A stretch of 64,000 nt of DNA from Candidatus Woesearchaeota archaeon (GCA_018676855.1 JABHDY010000003.1:252359-316358); one strand, 5' to 3'. Counted from the first letter of the stretch, positions 39,844 to 49,472 are shown. The notes: a model not told the origin generated them from the letters alone. Numbers and translations: made by a program.

Positions 39844-41913
39844 CTTTTTCATCTTTGTAAACAAAGCAGTAGGATTATCTACCAATATTTTTTGTTGCAT
39901 TTCCTGAGATAACTCATTCACGGGCCACATGGTATACTCTTCAGGCGGATAATATCCTAAATCAGAACCAAACAAGATTTTATGCGGTATCGTTGCCAAA
40001 GCATCTAAAAATACTGTACGAATTTGTTCTTTACTTTGTTCAACAGGTTTTACACTTCTACTATAAGACGCATTAGACACTTGACGTTTAACTCTGTCAG
40101 GATCAAGTGCTGTTGTATTTAAATAGATATTAGGAAACTCTTTCGCAAGTGCAACCGCTTTCTGCATGTATTCAACGTTAAGACCGCCAAAATGTGCCAA
40201 TACGAGTTTCAGGTTTGGATATTGAGTACAAACTTGCCGAATCATGTGTGCAGAAGAATAGTCTGAACCGCTCGCTGAACAATGTAACAAGACTGGGATA
40301 TCGTGCCGAATGGCAAGTTCATAATAGGGAAAATATTTTGGATCATTAAGTGGTGTATGCGATAATGACGGGAATGATTTCAGTCCCACAACATGATCGT
40401 TTTGTGCCAATTTATCAATGGCCCATGGAGCATCAGAATCTTCACGCCACATGTCCATCGTATTGTTAGGATTAAACAATAAATAACAGCCAAGGAACTT
40501 TTCATCTTGTTGAACCATTGCAACCACATCTTTGTTTTGGCTTGAATCAAACGGAATGGTAAAAAATCGTGTATTGGTAAAATGTGACTGAGAAAAATAA
40601 TCTGATGTATGATCCTTAACACCGAACCGTTCAGACGTACCAAAGAACGTATGTGTATCTATTACTAATGAAGGAACACTGGTAGTTTCAATAGAACTTT
40701 TAGTTTCAGAAACATGTTGTAAATCATCTAATGTTATAATGGTATCTTTAGATAAGTCCAATAATGTTTCATGTTGAACAGCAAGTACAGTTATGTCCAT
40801 AGTATCAAATAACAACGTGTCTTCATAAGGATTACAATATGAACAAAACTCGTTTTCAATCAATTCTTTAGATAAATAGGGGTCGTATGCATACACGTCA
40901 ATGTTATACTCTTTCAACTCTTGAATAAGATGTTTCACACGACTGTTTCTATAATCTGGAACGTTAGGTTTGAACGTTAACCCCAAAATTAATACTTTTT
41001 TTCCACTAGACTTATGTAACCGTTTAATGATTTTTTCTGCATAGAATTTGTGCATATCATCATTGATACGTCTACCAGCAAGGATAACTTGTGGATGATG
41101 GCCCATTTCTTCCGCTTTGTATGTTAAGTAATAGGGATCAACACCAATACAATGACCGCCCACCAAACCCGGCTTATATTTATGAAAGTTCCATTTTGTT
41201 CCTGCAGCTTCTAATACTGCAGAAACGTTAATATTCATTTTATCAAATATGATAGCTAATTCGTTCATTAATGCAATGTTAAGATCACGTTGAATATTTT
41301 CAATAACCTTTGCCGCTTCTGCAACTTTGATTGACGGTGCAACATACGTTTTAGTAATTTTTCCGTACACTTCATTAATCACTTGAGCACTTTCTTTGTC
41401 CATACCCGCAACAACTTTAACAATTTTATCTACTGTATGAGTTTTATCGCCAGGGTTCATTCTTTCTGGACTGTACCCAACCTTAAACCCGTCACCACAA
41501 ACCAACCCTGAACTTTTTTCAATAAGGGGAACACAGACATCTTCCGTTACGCCAGGATATACTGTACTTTCGTACACAACAATTGTTCCTGGAGAAATGT
41601 TTTCGCCAACATGTTGCGATGCAGACATAACGTATGATAAGTCCGGCTTTTTATTTTTATCAATAGGTGTTGGAACACATACAATGATAACTTGTGCTTT
41701 TTTACAAAATGCTGGTTCTGTTGTAAACTGTATTTTTGCATTGCGTAAATCGTCAGAAGATACTTCGTGCGAAACGTCAGTATTGTTAATAAGTTGATCA
41801 ACCCTTGTCTGGTTAACATCAAAACCTATAACAGAAAAATGGTTTGAAAGCATTACTCCCAAAGGTAAACCAACATACCCTAAACCCACAATTGCAATAG
41901 TATTAATTTTCAT
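39838..41913 (-). CDS. WbpA/TviB-like UDP-sugar dehydrogenase fused to an amidohydrolase
   Basis: 691 residues. Residues 1-405 are a UDP-N-acetylhexosamine 6-dehydrogenase (IAIVGLGYVGLPLGVMLS; VYESTVYPGVTED; GYSPERMNPGD; GLVGGHCIGVDPYYL with the catalytic Cys). This would make the uronic acid fed to WbpB-E-D. Residues ~430-691 are a COG2159-like amidohydrolase TIM barrel (VIDTHTFFGTSERFG; VLLHCSASGSDYSS; LVLAHFGGLN; ILFGSDLGYYPPEEY). In the first metal motif the expected DxHxH is changed to DTHTF, so metal binding may be altered. The two halves have no obvious sequential chemistry. Confidence 0.86.
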   Translation of the reverse strand: MKINTIAIVGLGYVGLPLGVMLSNHFSVIGFDVNQTRVDQLINNTDVSHEVSSDDLRNAKIQFTTEPAFCKKAQVIIVCVPTPIDKNKKPDLSYVMSASQHVGENISPGTIVVYESTVYPGVTEDVCVPLIEKSSGLVCGDGFKVGYSPERMNPGDKTHTVDKIVKVVAGMDKESAQVINEVYGKITKTYVAPSIKVAEAAKVIENIQRDLNIALMNELAIIFDKMNINVSAVLEAAGTKWNFHKYKPGLVGGHCIGVDPYYLTYKAEEMGHHPQVILAGRRINDDMHKFYAEKIIKRLHKSSGKKVLILGLTFKPNVPDYRNSRVKHLIQELKEYNIDVYAYDPYLSKELIENEFCSYCNPYEDTLLFDTMDITVLAVQHETLLDLSKDTIITLDDLQHVSETKSSIETTSVPSLVIDTHTFFGTSERFGVKDHTSDYFSQSHFTNTRFFTIPFDSSQNKDVVAMVQQDEKFLGCYLLFNPNNTMDMWREDSDAPWAIDKLAQNDHVVGLKSFPSLSHTPLNDPKYFPYYELAIRHDIPVLLHCSASGSDYSSAHMIRQVCTQYPNLKLVLAHFGGLNVEYMQKAVALAKEFPNIYLNTTALDPDRVKRQVSNASYSRSVKPVEQSKEQIRTVFLDALATIPHKILFGSDLGYYPPEEYTMWPVNELSQEMQQKILVDNPTALFTKMKKL

Positions 41914-42862
41914 ACTTTATGCCCATATACTCTTTATACCACATAATAAATTCTTTAATTCCCTGTTCAATACCTACCTTAGGCTCCCAACCAAGAACAT
42001 CTTGTGTATGTGCAATATCTGCAAAGGTTGTTGGAACATCTCCTTGTTGTAATGGCATCATATTTTTCACGAACGTTTTTCCTAACTCTTTCTCGATACA
42101 TTCAATAAAATAATTCAGTTCAACAGTTTTAGGACTGCCTAAATTAAACACATCATTTCCCTTAACGTTATCAAGAGACATGATAATACCTGCAACAATG
42201 TCTGTTATGTACGTAAAGCTCCGTTTCATCTTACCCTCATTGTACACATCAATAGGTTGATTGTTAAGAAGTGCTTTGGTAAATTTGAAAAGTGCCATGT
42301 CTGGCCGTCCCCATGGACCATAAACTGTAAAGAACCGTAACCCGTAACAATTAAATCCGTACAAATGGTGGTATGTATACGCATACAATTCATTAACCCT
42401 TTTTGTTGCTGCATACAAACTAATAGGTTTATCAACCGTGTCTTCAACTGCAAACGGCGTCTTTTCATTGCCTCCATATACTGAAGAAGAGGACGCATAG
42501 ACAATATCTTTCAAACCGAACTCTTTCATAAGTTCAAGAATGTTTAACGTTCCCAAAACATTAACCTTATTGTAAATGAACGGATTTTCAAGTGAATGAC
42601 GAACACCTGCCTGTGCAGCTAAATGACATATTTTGTCAAATGTATGCATTTGAAACACAGTTTTCATTGCATTATAATCCCAGATAGATATTTTGTAGAA
42701 CGTCACACGATTTTTAAATTGTTCCACCCTATCTCTTTTCAATTGTGGGTTGTAATAACTGTTCATGTCATCAATGATAACTACTTCATCTCCCCTTTCC
42801 AAAAGTGCTTGTACCACATGAGATCCTATAAATCCTGCGCCGCCCGTTACTAAGATTTTCAT
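41903..42862 (-). CDS. NAD-dependent epimerase, UDP-glucuronate 4-epimerase type
   Basis: 319 residues, extended SDR. The NAD motif ILVTGGAGFIGSHVVQALLE is at 3-22, and DMNSYYNPQLKRDRVEQF is typical of CapI-like UDP-GlcA 4-epimerases. The active-site YAATKRVNELY carries the YxxxK, with Ser in SSSSVYGG. It probably converts UDP-glucuronate (made by the dehydrogenase at 44783) to UDP-galacturonate; a UDP-GlcNAcA substrate is also possible. It overlaps the downstream dehydrogenase fusion by 11 bases. TATA (CCTTTAAATAC) is 27 bases upstream. Confidence 0.88.
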   Translation of the reverse strand: MKILVTGGAGFIGSHVVQALLERGDEVVIIDDMNSYYNPQLKRDRVEQFKNRVTFYKISIWDYNAMKTVFQMHTFDKICHLAAQAGVRHSLENPFIYNKVNVLGTLNILELMKEFGLKDIVYASSSSVYGGNEKTPFAVEDTVDKPISLYAATKRVNELYAYTYHHLYGFNCYGLRFFTVYGPWGRPDMALFKFTKALLNNQPIDVYNEGKMKRSFTYITDIVAGIIMSLDNVKGNDVFNLGSPKTVELNYFIECIEKELGKTFVKNMMPLQQGDVPTTFADIAHTQDVLGWEPKVGIEQGIKEFIMWYKEYMGIKYEN

Positions 42863-42966
42863 AGTAAACTCTACAAAAATGGGCGTATTTAAAGGTTATG
42901 ATGTTATGTTTGTTACTACTATTCATCCGTAAAATTTATAAATAAATCAGACACAAAGCCAAAACA

Positions 42967-43605
42967 ATGGCCAATCTTAACATTGTCGTGACGTACCCCG
43001 ATCATAACGGAGATGCAACAAGCAGACAGTTCTATAACGAAATATTAAGAAACGCTCCCGATGTTGCAGTAGTTCCTATTCTTAGTGGTTCTGACATTAA
43101 ACGCTTATTACATATCCAGAACGATACATTAGATAAGGGCCTTCATACAATTGTATCTAACGAAGAAGGAGTATACTGTAAAACAACTGCAGGATACGAA
43201 TTTTGTCGTATGGCATTTACAGAGAGGATTGTTGTACGTTTAAATCCAATGGAACATGATCCGCGATACGTTCCACAATTAGCAGAAATAGTACAAGAAA
43301 CGAGAGGAATGGCTCTTGGCGATTTTATATACGAAGTTCCATGTTCTACTGACAGCATTTCAGAATCGTATGAAATGTTAACAATTTCGTCTGCACAGAG
43401 ACTTAAAGCTATACATCCAGACGTACTTTTACCAGTATATGTTGAAGCTCGAAAGATTGCTGAACAGGTATTTAATGATAATAAAGATGATAAACAGATA
43501 GATTTTGATAAAGCAATGATTCTTGCAGCAGTACAACAAAACGTTCCAATAGATGTTTTTCCAATTCCAATACGTGCAGAACTTGGAAGGAAAAAAGTTG
43601 CGTGA
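42967..43605 (+). CDS. Hypothetical protein near glycan genes
   Basis: 212 residues, cytosolic. It begins NLNIVVTYPDHNGDATSRQF, which has a beta-strand-loop character as in GT-A-like nucleotide folds. VVRLNPMEHDPRYVPQLAEI followed by MALGDFIYE vaguely recalls polyprenyl-phosphate glycosyltransferases, but no DxD motif is convincing. TATA (AAATTTATAAAT) lies 27-30 bases upstream. No family assigned. Confidence 0.55.
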   Translation: MANLNIVVTYPDHNGDATSRQFYNEILRNAPDVAVVPILSGSDIKRLLHIQNDTLDKGLHTIVSNEEGVYCKTTAGYEFCRMAFTERIVVRLNPMEHDPRYVPQLAEIVQETRGMALGDFIYEVPCSTDSISESYEMLTISSAQRLKAIHPDVLLPVYVEARKIAEQVFNDNKDDKQIDFDKAMILAAVQQNVPIDVFPIPIRAELGRKKVA

Positions 43606-43611
43606 ATAATA

Positions 43612-44769
43612 TTATGATTGATGCACTTCTAGAATACGTTTTATAAGATTACGTTTTTCATTCATTTGTTTCCAAGATTCCATTCTTCTTTCTTTTGAAA
43701 AATGATAATGATCAGACCCAACATATTCAACTAAAGATGAACCAAGCTCACCCATATTAAAAGGAAATTGTCTGATGAGCCCCAAATTTTCAGCAAATGT
43801 AGCGGAAATATCTTCGTGCATATAATCTGTTGGACAGGGACAAACAACATCATATCCTCCTGTTGCAGATATCTGAAACTGTGTAACTCCTCTCATACAT
43901 CTGCTTACATTTAAATCGACAGCTCTGGAAAGAGTAACCATTTCGTCAGCAGGAAGAAAACTATAAACTTGAACATCAATTCTTTTATCAGAAATGTATC
44001 TCTCAAATTTTGCAGAAACACTTGCATCTAAGAAAACTATGGGAGGTTCTTCTGTTTGTTGAAGAGTTTCTAAAAGATTTATAATAAACTCATGAGCCAG
44101 ATCATACTCCTGGCGTTTAAGCCATCCACCGTTTGATTCAAAGTTTCTCTCATCAAACAAAGAATATCCAATTTGTATAAATAAAGATTTTCTTCCATTC
44201 AAACCAAACTTCCTTCGAACATCATCAACAATATTTGTATCACCAGATTTTAAACTTTTAAAATGTTCTTCTGTTCTCTTATCTAACGGTTGAGAAAGAA
44301 CTTCGGTTGTAATCCCCCCATACATTTCTTCCACGTCTGTTGGCATTTCCCATGGAAAGTGGCATGTGAGTGCATAAAGAGTAGCTTGAGAATATACGTC
44401 TTTTTCATGGTCTGTATTTAACTGACCCAAAAATGGAGGTAAACCGCCATCAACAATAACAACTTTTTTATCATTTTCAACTGCATGCCGAGGACCAAAC
44501 GTTCTTGGTCCAAATGAAATCATGGTACTATAATCCACACTATCTAAAACTGGTTTCACTCGTCGATGTGAATCTTCTGAAGAAGAACCTTTTTCAATTA
44601 TTATGTCGGGGATAAGACCAAATCGGTTTAATTTCGGAACATATGAAGATTCTGTTACTAATATGGGATTCTCTCCCTGTTCTTGTAATGCTTTATATGT
44701 CCTACTTGCTTTTATTGCTCCACCGTGGCCTCCCACAAAACCAGTAAAAATAAGAATATTATGAGTCAT
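43612..44769 (-). CDS. Probable GT-B glycosyltransferase
   Basis: 385 residues starting MTHNILIFTGFVGGHGGAI, like the N-terminal GGHG loop of MurG/UDPGT-fold enzymes. FIQIGYSLFDERNF opens the C-terminal half, and VYSFLPADEMVTLSRAVDLN precedes the usual nucleotide-sugar site. ISATGGYDVVCPCP sits where many such enzymes contact the donor. It is the last gene of the operon with UDP-glucose dehydrogenase, so UDP-glucuronate is a plausible donor. The 417-codon open frame includes 32 upstream codons overlapping the dehydrogenase; I take the Met at 44769, 13 bases after its stop. Confidence 0.6.
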   Translation of the reverse strand: MTHNILIFTGFVGGHGGAIKASRTYKALQEQGENPILVTESSYVPKLNRFGLIPDIIIEKGSSSEDSHRRVKPVLDSVDYSTMISFGPRTFGPRHAVENDKKVVIVDGGLPPFLGQLNTDHEKDVYSQATLYALTCHFPWEMPTDVEEMYGGITTEVLSQPLDKRTEEHFKSLKSGDTNIVDDVRRKFGLNGRKSLFIQIGYSLFDERNFESNGGWLKRQEYDLAHEFIINLLETLQQTEEPPIVFLDASVSAKFERYISDKRIDVQVYSFLPADEMVTLSRAVDLNVSRCMRGVTQFQISATGGYDVVCPCPTDYMHEDISATFAENLGLIRQFPFNMGELGSSLVEYVGSDHYHFSKERRMESWKQMNEKRNLIKRILEVHQS

Positions 44770-44782
44770 AGTCTTTCCAACA

Positions 44783-46084
44783 TCACCGTCTTCCAATACC
44801 AACATATTCAAACCCTTCTTCTTTAACCAATTCAGGTTCATAGATGTTCCTACCGTCAAACACAACTTTATCTTTCATCTTTTCGCCAAGAGACCTAAAA
44901 TTAACGTTTCTAAATTCGTCCCATTCAGTTATTAAGAATATTGCAGAACTATCAGAAACACATTCAACAACAGAACTACAGTATATAACACTATCACCAA
45001 AAACTTTCTGGGCTTCGTCCATTGCAACAGGATCATATACTTTAACAATAGCACCTTCATCCAATAATCCTTTAATCAATACAAGAGATGCGGCTTCACG
45101 TACATCACTCGTTTTCGGTTTAAACGAAATGCCTAAAATAGAAAAAACGCGACCAGACAAAGAACCAAACCGTGTTACAACCTTATCTAACAATAACAAT
45201 TTCTGTTTCGTATTCACTAAATCAACACTTCGCAATAAGGAGGCATCATATCCACAAGAAGTAGCAGTTGCAACTAACGCACGAACATCTTTAGGAAAAC
45301 AACTACCGCCATATCCAATACCCGCATTTAAGAATTTAGGACTTATACGATAATCCATACCCATTGCTTGTGATACAACTTTCACATCTGCACCGATAGC
45401 GTCACAAATGTTTGCAATTTCGTTAATAAAACTTATTTTTGTTGATAAGAACGAATTGTTTGCATACTTAATCATTTCTGCAGTTTCCCAAGACGTTTCC
45501 AAGACGGGAATGTATGTTCGCACTCTGCCAGTGTACACCTTACGCAGTAACGCAAATGCCGTATCGGTTTTTGCACCTACAACTATTTTGTCAGGATGTG
45601 TAAAGTCGTGCACGGCAGCACCCTCCTTCAAAAATTCTGGGTTTGAGACAACTTCAACCTGAGACAAAGGATTCTTTGTACAAATAATCTCCGAACATTT
45701 CTTTGCCGTTCCTGGCGGCACAGTACTTTTGTTGATCAATACTTTATACCCCTGTGCAAATTCAGCAACGGACTCTGCAACACTAAAAACGTATGACAAG
45801 TCAGCAGAACCGTCACCATTACTTGGCGTGCCAACACAATTAAATATAACGTCGCCGAAGGAAACTCCTTCTTTAACATCCATTGTAAACCGGATACGAC
45901 CTTTATCCATATTTCGTACAATCAACTCTTTAAGACCGGGTTCATAGAAATGTATGGCACCTTCTTGTAATTGAGAAATCTTTGCTGAATCGATATCTAC
46001 ACATAAAACTGAATGGCCCAAATTAGCAAGACATGCGCCCGTTACAAGTCCAACGTATCCAGAACCAAATATTGTAATTTTCAT
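44783..46084 (-). CDS. ugd: UDP-glucose 6-dehydrogenase
   Basis: 433 residues, full length. It has ITIFGSGYVGLVTGACLANL, then NCVGTPSNGDGSADLSYVF, INKSTVPPGTAKK, SNPEFLKEGAAVHDF, and the catalytic cysteine in GIGYGGSCFPKDVRAL. It oxidises UDP-glucose to UDP-glucuronate with two NAD+. UDP-glucuronate can feed the CapI-like epimerase and the glycosyltransferase downstream. It overlaps the ferredoxin oxidoreductase beta-subunit gene by 4 bases. Confidence 0.94.
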   Translation of the reverse strand: MKITIFGSGYVGLVTGACLANLGHSVLCVDIDSAKISQLQEGAIHFYEPGLKELIVRNMDKGRIRFTMDVKEGVSFGDVIFNCVGTPSNGDGSADLSYVFSVAESVAEFAQGYKVLINKSTVPPGTAKKCSEIICTKNPLSQVEVVSNPEFLKEGAAVHDFTHPDKIVVGAKTDTAFALLRKVYTGRVRTYIPVLETSWETAEMIKYANNSFLSTKISFINEIANICDAIGADVKVVSQAMGMDYRISPKFLNAGIGYGGSCFPKDVRALVATATSCGYDASLLRSVDLVNTKQKLLLLDKVVTRFGSLSGRVFSILGISFKPKTSDVREAASLVLIKGLLDEGAIVKVYDPVAMDEAQKVFGDSVIYCSSVVECVSDSSAIFLITEWDEFRNVNFRSLGEKMKDKVVFDGRNIYEPELVKEEGFEYVGIGRR

Positions 46085-46827
46085 TTTTTATATATAATCC
46101 CACACGGAATTTTTCCTGTATCACTTTCAAGAGCTTTCAAAAAAGCGGTTGATTTATCCGACCAATCATACTTTTCATCTACAATGTATATTTTATCTTT
46201 ATAATATTCATGATTTTTTCCAAACGTTATGCACGGTTGAATAATGTCAACGAATGCAAAACCGTTATGTTGGACAGCTTTCTTCATAATGTCCACACAA
46301 TGAGAAGGGTTTCCTACATAGACACGAGCAATGAACGTCGCACCGGAAGCAAGTGCAACTGCAATAGGATTAAACGAAACTTCTATAGAACCACGTGGAC
46401 TTGACTTACTTTTTGTACCCATTGTTGAAGTGGAAGAATATTGGCCCGTTGTTAAACCAAACACACCATTATTATGTACAACGTACGTAATGTTAACATT
46501 TCTACGACATGCATGAATGAAATGGTTACCACCTTCACTATATCCATCACCATCACCACCAAACGCAATAACTGTTAAATCTTCATTTGCAAGTTTAATT
46601 CCTTGTGCAACTGGCAGTGATCTTCCATGCAGTCCAACAAACCCGTTCGTTTTTATCCAATATGGAAGTTTAGCAAAACAACCAACGCCAGATACAAGTA
46701 CAGCATTGTGCGATTCTATGTTCAATTCAGTTAATGTTTTTTTTATGGTTGTAAGAATGGTATAATCTGCACAACCTGGACACCAGGTAGGTTTTTCTGT
46801 ACTGTTATATTCTTCTAATGTTACCAT
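46081..46827 (-). CDS. 2-oxoacid:ferredoxin oxidoreductase, beta subunit
   Basis: 248 residues. WCPGCADYTILTTIKK opens the domain, and the TPP-binding stretch is VIAFGGDGDGYSEGGNHFIH followed by VVHNNGVFG. It decarboxylates a 2-oxoacid (pyruvate or 2-oxoglutarate class) to acyl-CoA and reduces ferredoxin. The four-cysteine Fe-S pattern expected for a beta subunit is partly visible (C18, C21, a Cys near 49 and one near 193). It overlaps the alpha/gamma gene by 7 bases. The preferred substrate cannot be read directly. Confidence 0.9.
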   Translation of the reverse strand: MVTLEEYNSTEKPTWCPGCADYTILTTIKKTLTELNIESHNAVLVSGVGCFAKLPYWIKTNGFVGLHGRSLPVAQGIKLANEDLTVIAFGGDGDGYSEGGNHFIHACRRNVNITYVVHNNGVFGLTTGQYSSTSTMGTKSKSSPRGSIEVSFNPIAVALASGATFIARVYVGNPSHCVDIMKKAVQHNGFAFVDIIQPCITFGKNHEYYKDKIYIVDEKYDWSDKSTAFLKALESDTGKIPCGIIYKK

Positions 46828-48527
46828 TTTTGTATTATTAAATTGTAAAGTTCGTCAACTGTAAATGGCTGACCATCATATTTCAAAATTGTATCGTTTA
46901 CGTGTATCCCAGTTTTTTCCATAATTAATTTTCCTAATTGACCAGTATAATTATTTTCAATTAATAAAATCTTATTTGATTTTGAAAGTATATCATGCAC
47001 TGACGATGTATGAAAAGGACACATATATTTCATGTGTACCATATTAACACTTTTTCCTTCAGTACCCAACCTATTAACCACTTCCATAACTGCAGAGGTT
47101 GTACTTCCCCAACAAACAAGTGTCATGTCTGCATTTATAGAACCGTACAATTCTGGCACGGGCAATTCTTCTTCAATCTTTTTTAGTTTACCCATCCTAT
47201 GGCGCATCATACCGTTTCGTATTGTAGGATCTTCAGTTATACTTCCAACGTTGGTATGTTCATCACCTGCACAAGTGTATATACCATTCTTTGTTCCAGG
47301 TAAAGTTCTCAGAAAATTGTCTTCTGAATATCTCATAAACAAACCATTTTTCATTTGGTATTGGTTAGCATTATCTATAATATTAAACCTCTGTGAAAAG
47401 TCTATATTGAGAGTATTAGATAATTTGATCGTTGAAAAACTTTCTGCTAATAATGTATCAACAAGAACAATAACTGGTAATTGATACTTTTCAGCAAGGT
47501 AAAATGCACGTTTAGTTTCTGTGTAACATTCCTGTACATTACCTGGAGCAATAACAACGTGTGGAAAATCTCCCTGGCCAGCAGACAAAACGAACGATAA
47601 ATCGCCCTGTTCAGTTTTTGTTGGTAAACCCGTTGCAGGACCCGGCCTCTGCCCTTCAATAATTACCAAAGGTAATTCTGCCATACTTGCCAAGCCAACA
47701 GACTCTACCATTAACGAAAATCCGCCACCTGACGTTGCCGTCATTGCTCGTGAACCTGCGTACGATGCACCAAGCGCCATATTAATAGCAGCTATTTCAT
47801 CTTCCGGTTGAATCACTGTAAGATCTTTATTATTGATAGATTCTTTTGCAAGATCGTGTAAAATTGCTGACACGGGCGTCATTGGATATTGTGCATGAAA
47901 CGTAATACCTGCATCTAATGCTCCCTTTGTGATAGCACCATTTCCGTTATAAAATTCAAGAGAGGATTTTTCTCCAGCCGATAAACCAATACCGACACCT
48001 TTTTCCATAGAATCATATCCCGTATGAGCAGCATTTGCCAAAATATCTAACAACTGCAGTTTATGATTAAAAATGTCTGCCATGACAGATTTGAGTACAT
48101 CATACTCAATATTAAGAGATTTTATTGCTGCACCAACAAAAACAGTATTAGCAATATTCTTTTCATTCAACGTTTGTTGTATTGTTGTTATTGGAAGTGG
48201 AACATAGGTAACAGTACTTTTTGTATCTTTTATTTCAATAGAATCATTATAAAGAATCATACCGCCATCGACAACATACGATGTATGTTTTTCTACTGTT
48301 ACAGAATCTAATGCTAATAACATATCAACCTTGTCAACGTCTGCTCCTAGAGGTTTTGAAGAAATTCGAAGTGTATGATAATTATGCCCACCTTTAATCT
48401 GTGACGCATATTCTTTACTTGAAAAAACGTGATACCCTAACTTGATGAAAATGTGTGCAATTAAATTTGCAGCAGTAGCTATTCCCCAACCTGCTTCTCC
48501 ACCAACCCTGATAACAAACGAATCCAT
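46821..48527 (-). CDS. 2-oxoacid:ferredoxin oxidoreductase, fused gamma-alpha subunit
   Basis: 568 residues. Residues 1-185 are the gamma domain (IRVGGEAGWGIATAANLIAH; SSKEYASQIKGGHNYHTLR). Residues ~200-568 are the alpha domain (GNGAITKGALDAGITFHAQY, the KGAI-type start; YPMTPVSAILHDL; TATSGGGFSLMVE; EGQRPGPATGLPT). This fusion is the archaeal KorA/OFOR type. No delta (ferredoxin) subunit gene is seen nearby, as usual for two-subunit OFORs. It lies in a sugar-nucleotide operon, which is an odd setting for central carbon metabolism. Confidence 0.92.
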   Translation of the reverse strand: MDSFVIRVGGEAGWGIATAANLIAHIFIKLGYHVFSSKEYASQIKGGHNYHTLRISSKPLGADVDKVDMLLALDSVTVEKHTSYVVDGGMILYNDSIEIKDTKSTVTYVPLPITTIQQTLNEKNIANTVFVGAAIKSLNIEYDVLKSVMADIFNHKLQLLDILANAAHTGYDSMEKGVGIGLSAGEKSSLEFYNGNGAITKGALDAGITFHAQYPMTPVSAILHDLAKESINNKDLTVIQPEDEIAAINMALGASYAGSRAMTATSGGGFSLMVESVGLASMAELPLVIIEGQRPGPATGLPTKTEQGDLSFVLSAGQGDFPHVVIAPGNVQECYTETKRAFYLAEKYQLPVIVLVDTLLAESFSTIKLSNTLNIDFSQRFNIIDNANQYQMKNGLFMRYSEDNFLRTLPGTKNGIYTCAGDEHTNVGSITEDPTIRNGMMRHRMGKLKKIEEELPVPELYGSINADMTLVCWGSTTSAVMEVVNRLGTEGKSVNMVHMKYMCPFHTSSVHDILSKSNKILLIENNYTGQLGKLIMEKTGIHVNDTILKYDGQPFTVDELYNLIIQKW

Positions 48528-48529
48528 TT

Positions 48530-49264
48530 TTACATGTTTTTATAGAGTGTGTTTGCTTCTTCTAATGATTCAAAACTGCCAATGTCAAACCAATGTTCGT
48601 CAAACACAAAACCGTGAACCTGAGAATTGTTTACAAGAAATTTTACAAAGTCGCCAGAATTATCTGCACTACCACGTTCCATTGCCTGTTCAATAAAAGG
48701 CAAATCATTTTTTTTGAATAAGTAACATGCCGTACTTGCAAGTGCACTGCTTGGTTCAAGCGGCTTTTCTTCAAAACCGATAACTTTCTCGCCATCAAGA
48801 ACGCCAACGCCTAACTTTCGTCGCACTTTTTCAACATTTTTTAAATCGCAAAATGCAACGGACGACGTATTATGCTTATCTGAAAAGTTGATAAAATGTT
48901 GCAGTTCAAACCCAAACAAGTTATCGCCTGCAATAACAAGAAGATCGTCGTTAATGTCTTTATCCTGCACAACGTAATGAATGTCTCCTACCGCTCCAAG
49001 CCTATCATCGTTACTTGTCGTTCCATCGTTAATAAGCGTGATCTTATCTGCTAAAGGATAATTACAATGCCATGTACGAAACGCATCATAAAATCGTGCA
49101 TTCGTAACAACATATATATCAGTGATACCTTCAATCTTGTGAACTTTGTCAAGGATATGGTTAAGAATAGAAATGTTATTCACTTCCAATAACGGTTTTG
49201 GCTGGTTTTCTGTAAGTGGATATAATCGTGTTGCATACCCTGCTGCTAAGATTATAGCTTTCAT
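48530..49264 (-). CDS. Sugar-1-phosphate nucleotidyltransferase
   Basis: 244 residues. MKAIILAAGYATRLYPLTEN and QPKPLLEVN give the nucleotide-binding GxGxRL-type loop and the catalytic Lys, and LLVIAGDNLFGFELQHF gives the GD motif. The length matches RfbA/GlmU-N-like single-domain enzymes (glucose-1-phosphate thymidylyl- or uridylyltransferase). First gene of the operon; TATA (TTTTAAATC) lies 26 bases before the ATG. Product sugar nucleotide not decidable. Confidence 0.87.
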   Translation of the reverse strand: MKAIILAAGYATRLYPLTENQPKPLLEVNNISILNHILDKVHKIEGITDIYVVTNARFYDAFRTWHCNYPLADKITLINDGTTSNDDRLGAVGDIHYVVQDKDINDDLLVIAGDNLFGFELQHFINFSDKHNTSSVAFCDLKNVEKVRRKLGVGVLDGEKVIGFEEKPLEPSSALASTACYLFKKNDLPFIEQAMERGSADNSGDFVKFLVNNSQVHGFVFDEHWFDIGSFESLEEANTLYKNM

Positions 49265-49348
49265 ATAATAAAATGTCTCAAAAATGATTTAAAAGTGTTG
49301 TGGAAGAAGAACCTGCTGTATAGTGTCACTGGTACATAAAGAATGTTT

Positions 49349-49356
49349 AAAAAAAA
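49349..49356 (-). terminator. Oligo-T terminator of the 5S rRNA gene
   Basis: Eight consecutive T on the minus strand directly after the 5S rRNA 3' end, the usual archaeal termination signal for small RNA genes. Confidence 0.7.
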
Positions 49357-49357
49357 G

Positions 49358-49472
49358 ATGGACAGCTTACCAAGTTTCCCGTACAAAAATACAGTACACC
49401 AAGATACGGAGGTTTTCTTAATTTCCGTGTTCGAAATGGGAACGGATGAACCAAGCCCCTATGGCCGTCCAG
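49358..49472 (-). rRNA. rrf: 5S ribosomal RNA
   Basis: Read on the minus strand, the sequence starts GGACGGCCATAGGGGCTTGG and contains the loop B/C stretch CCGTTCCCATTTCGAACACG and then GGAAATTAAG, all strongly conserved in 5S rRNA. The 5' GGACGGC pairs with the 3' GCTGTCC (helix I). Ends are set by helix I and may be off by a few bases. It stands alone, with its own TATA box and T-run terminator, and no 16S or 23S gene in the window. Confidence 0.93.
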
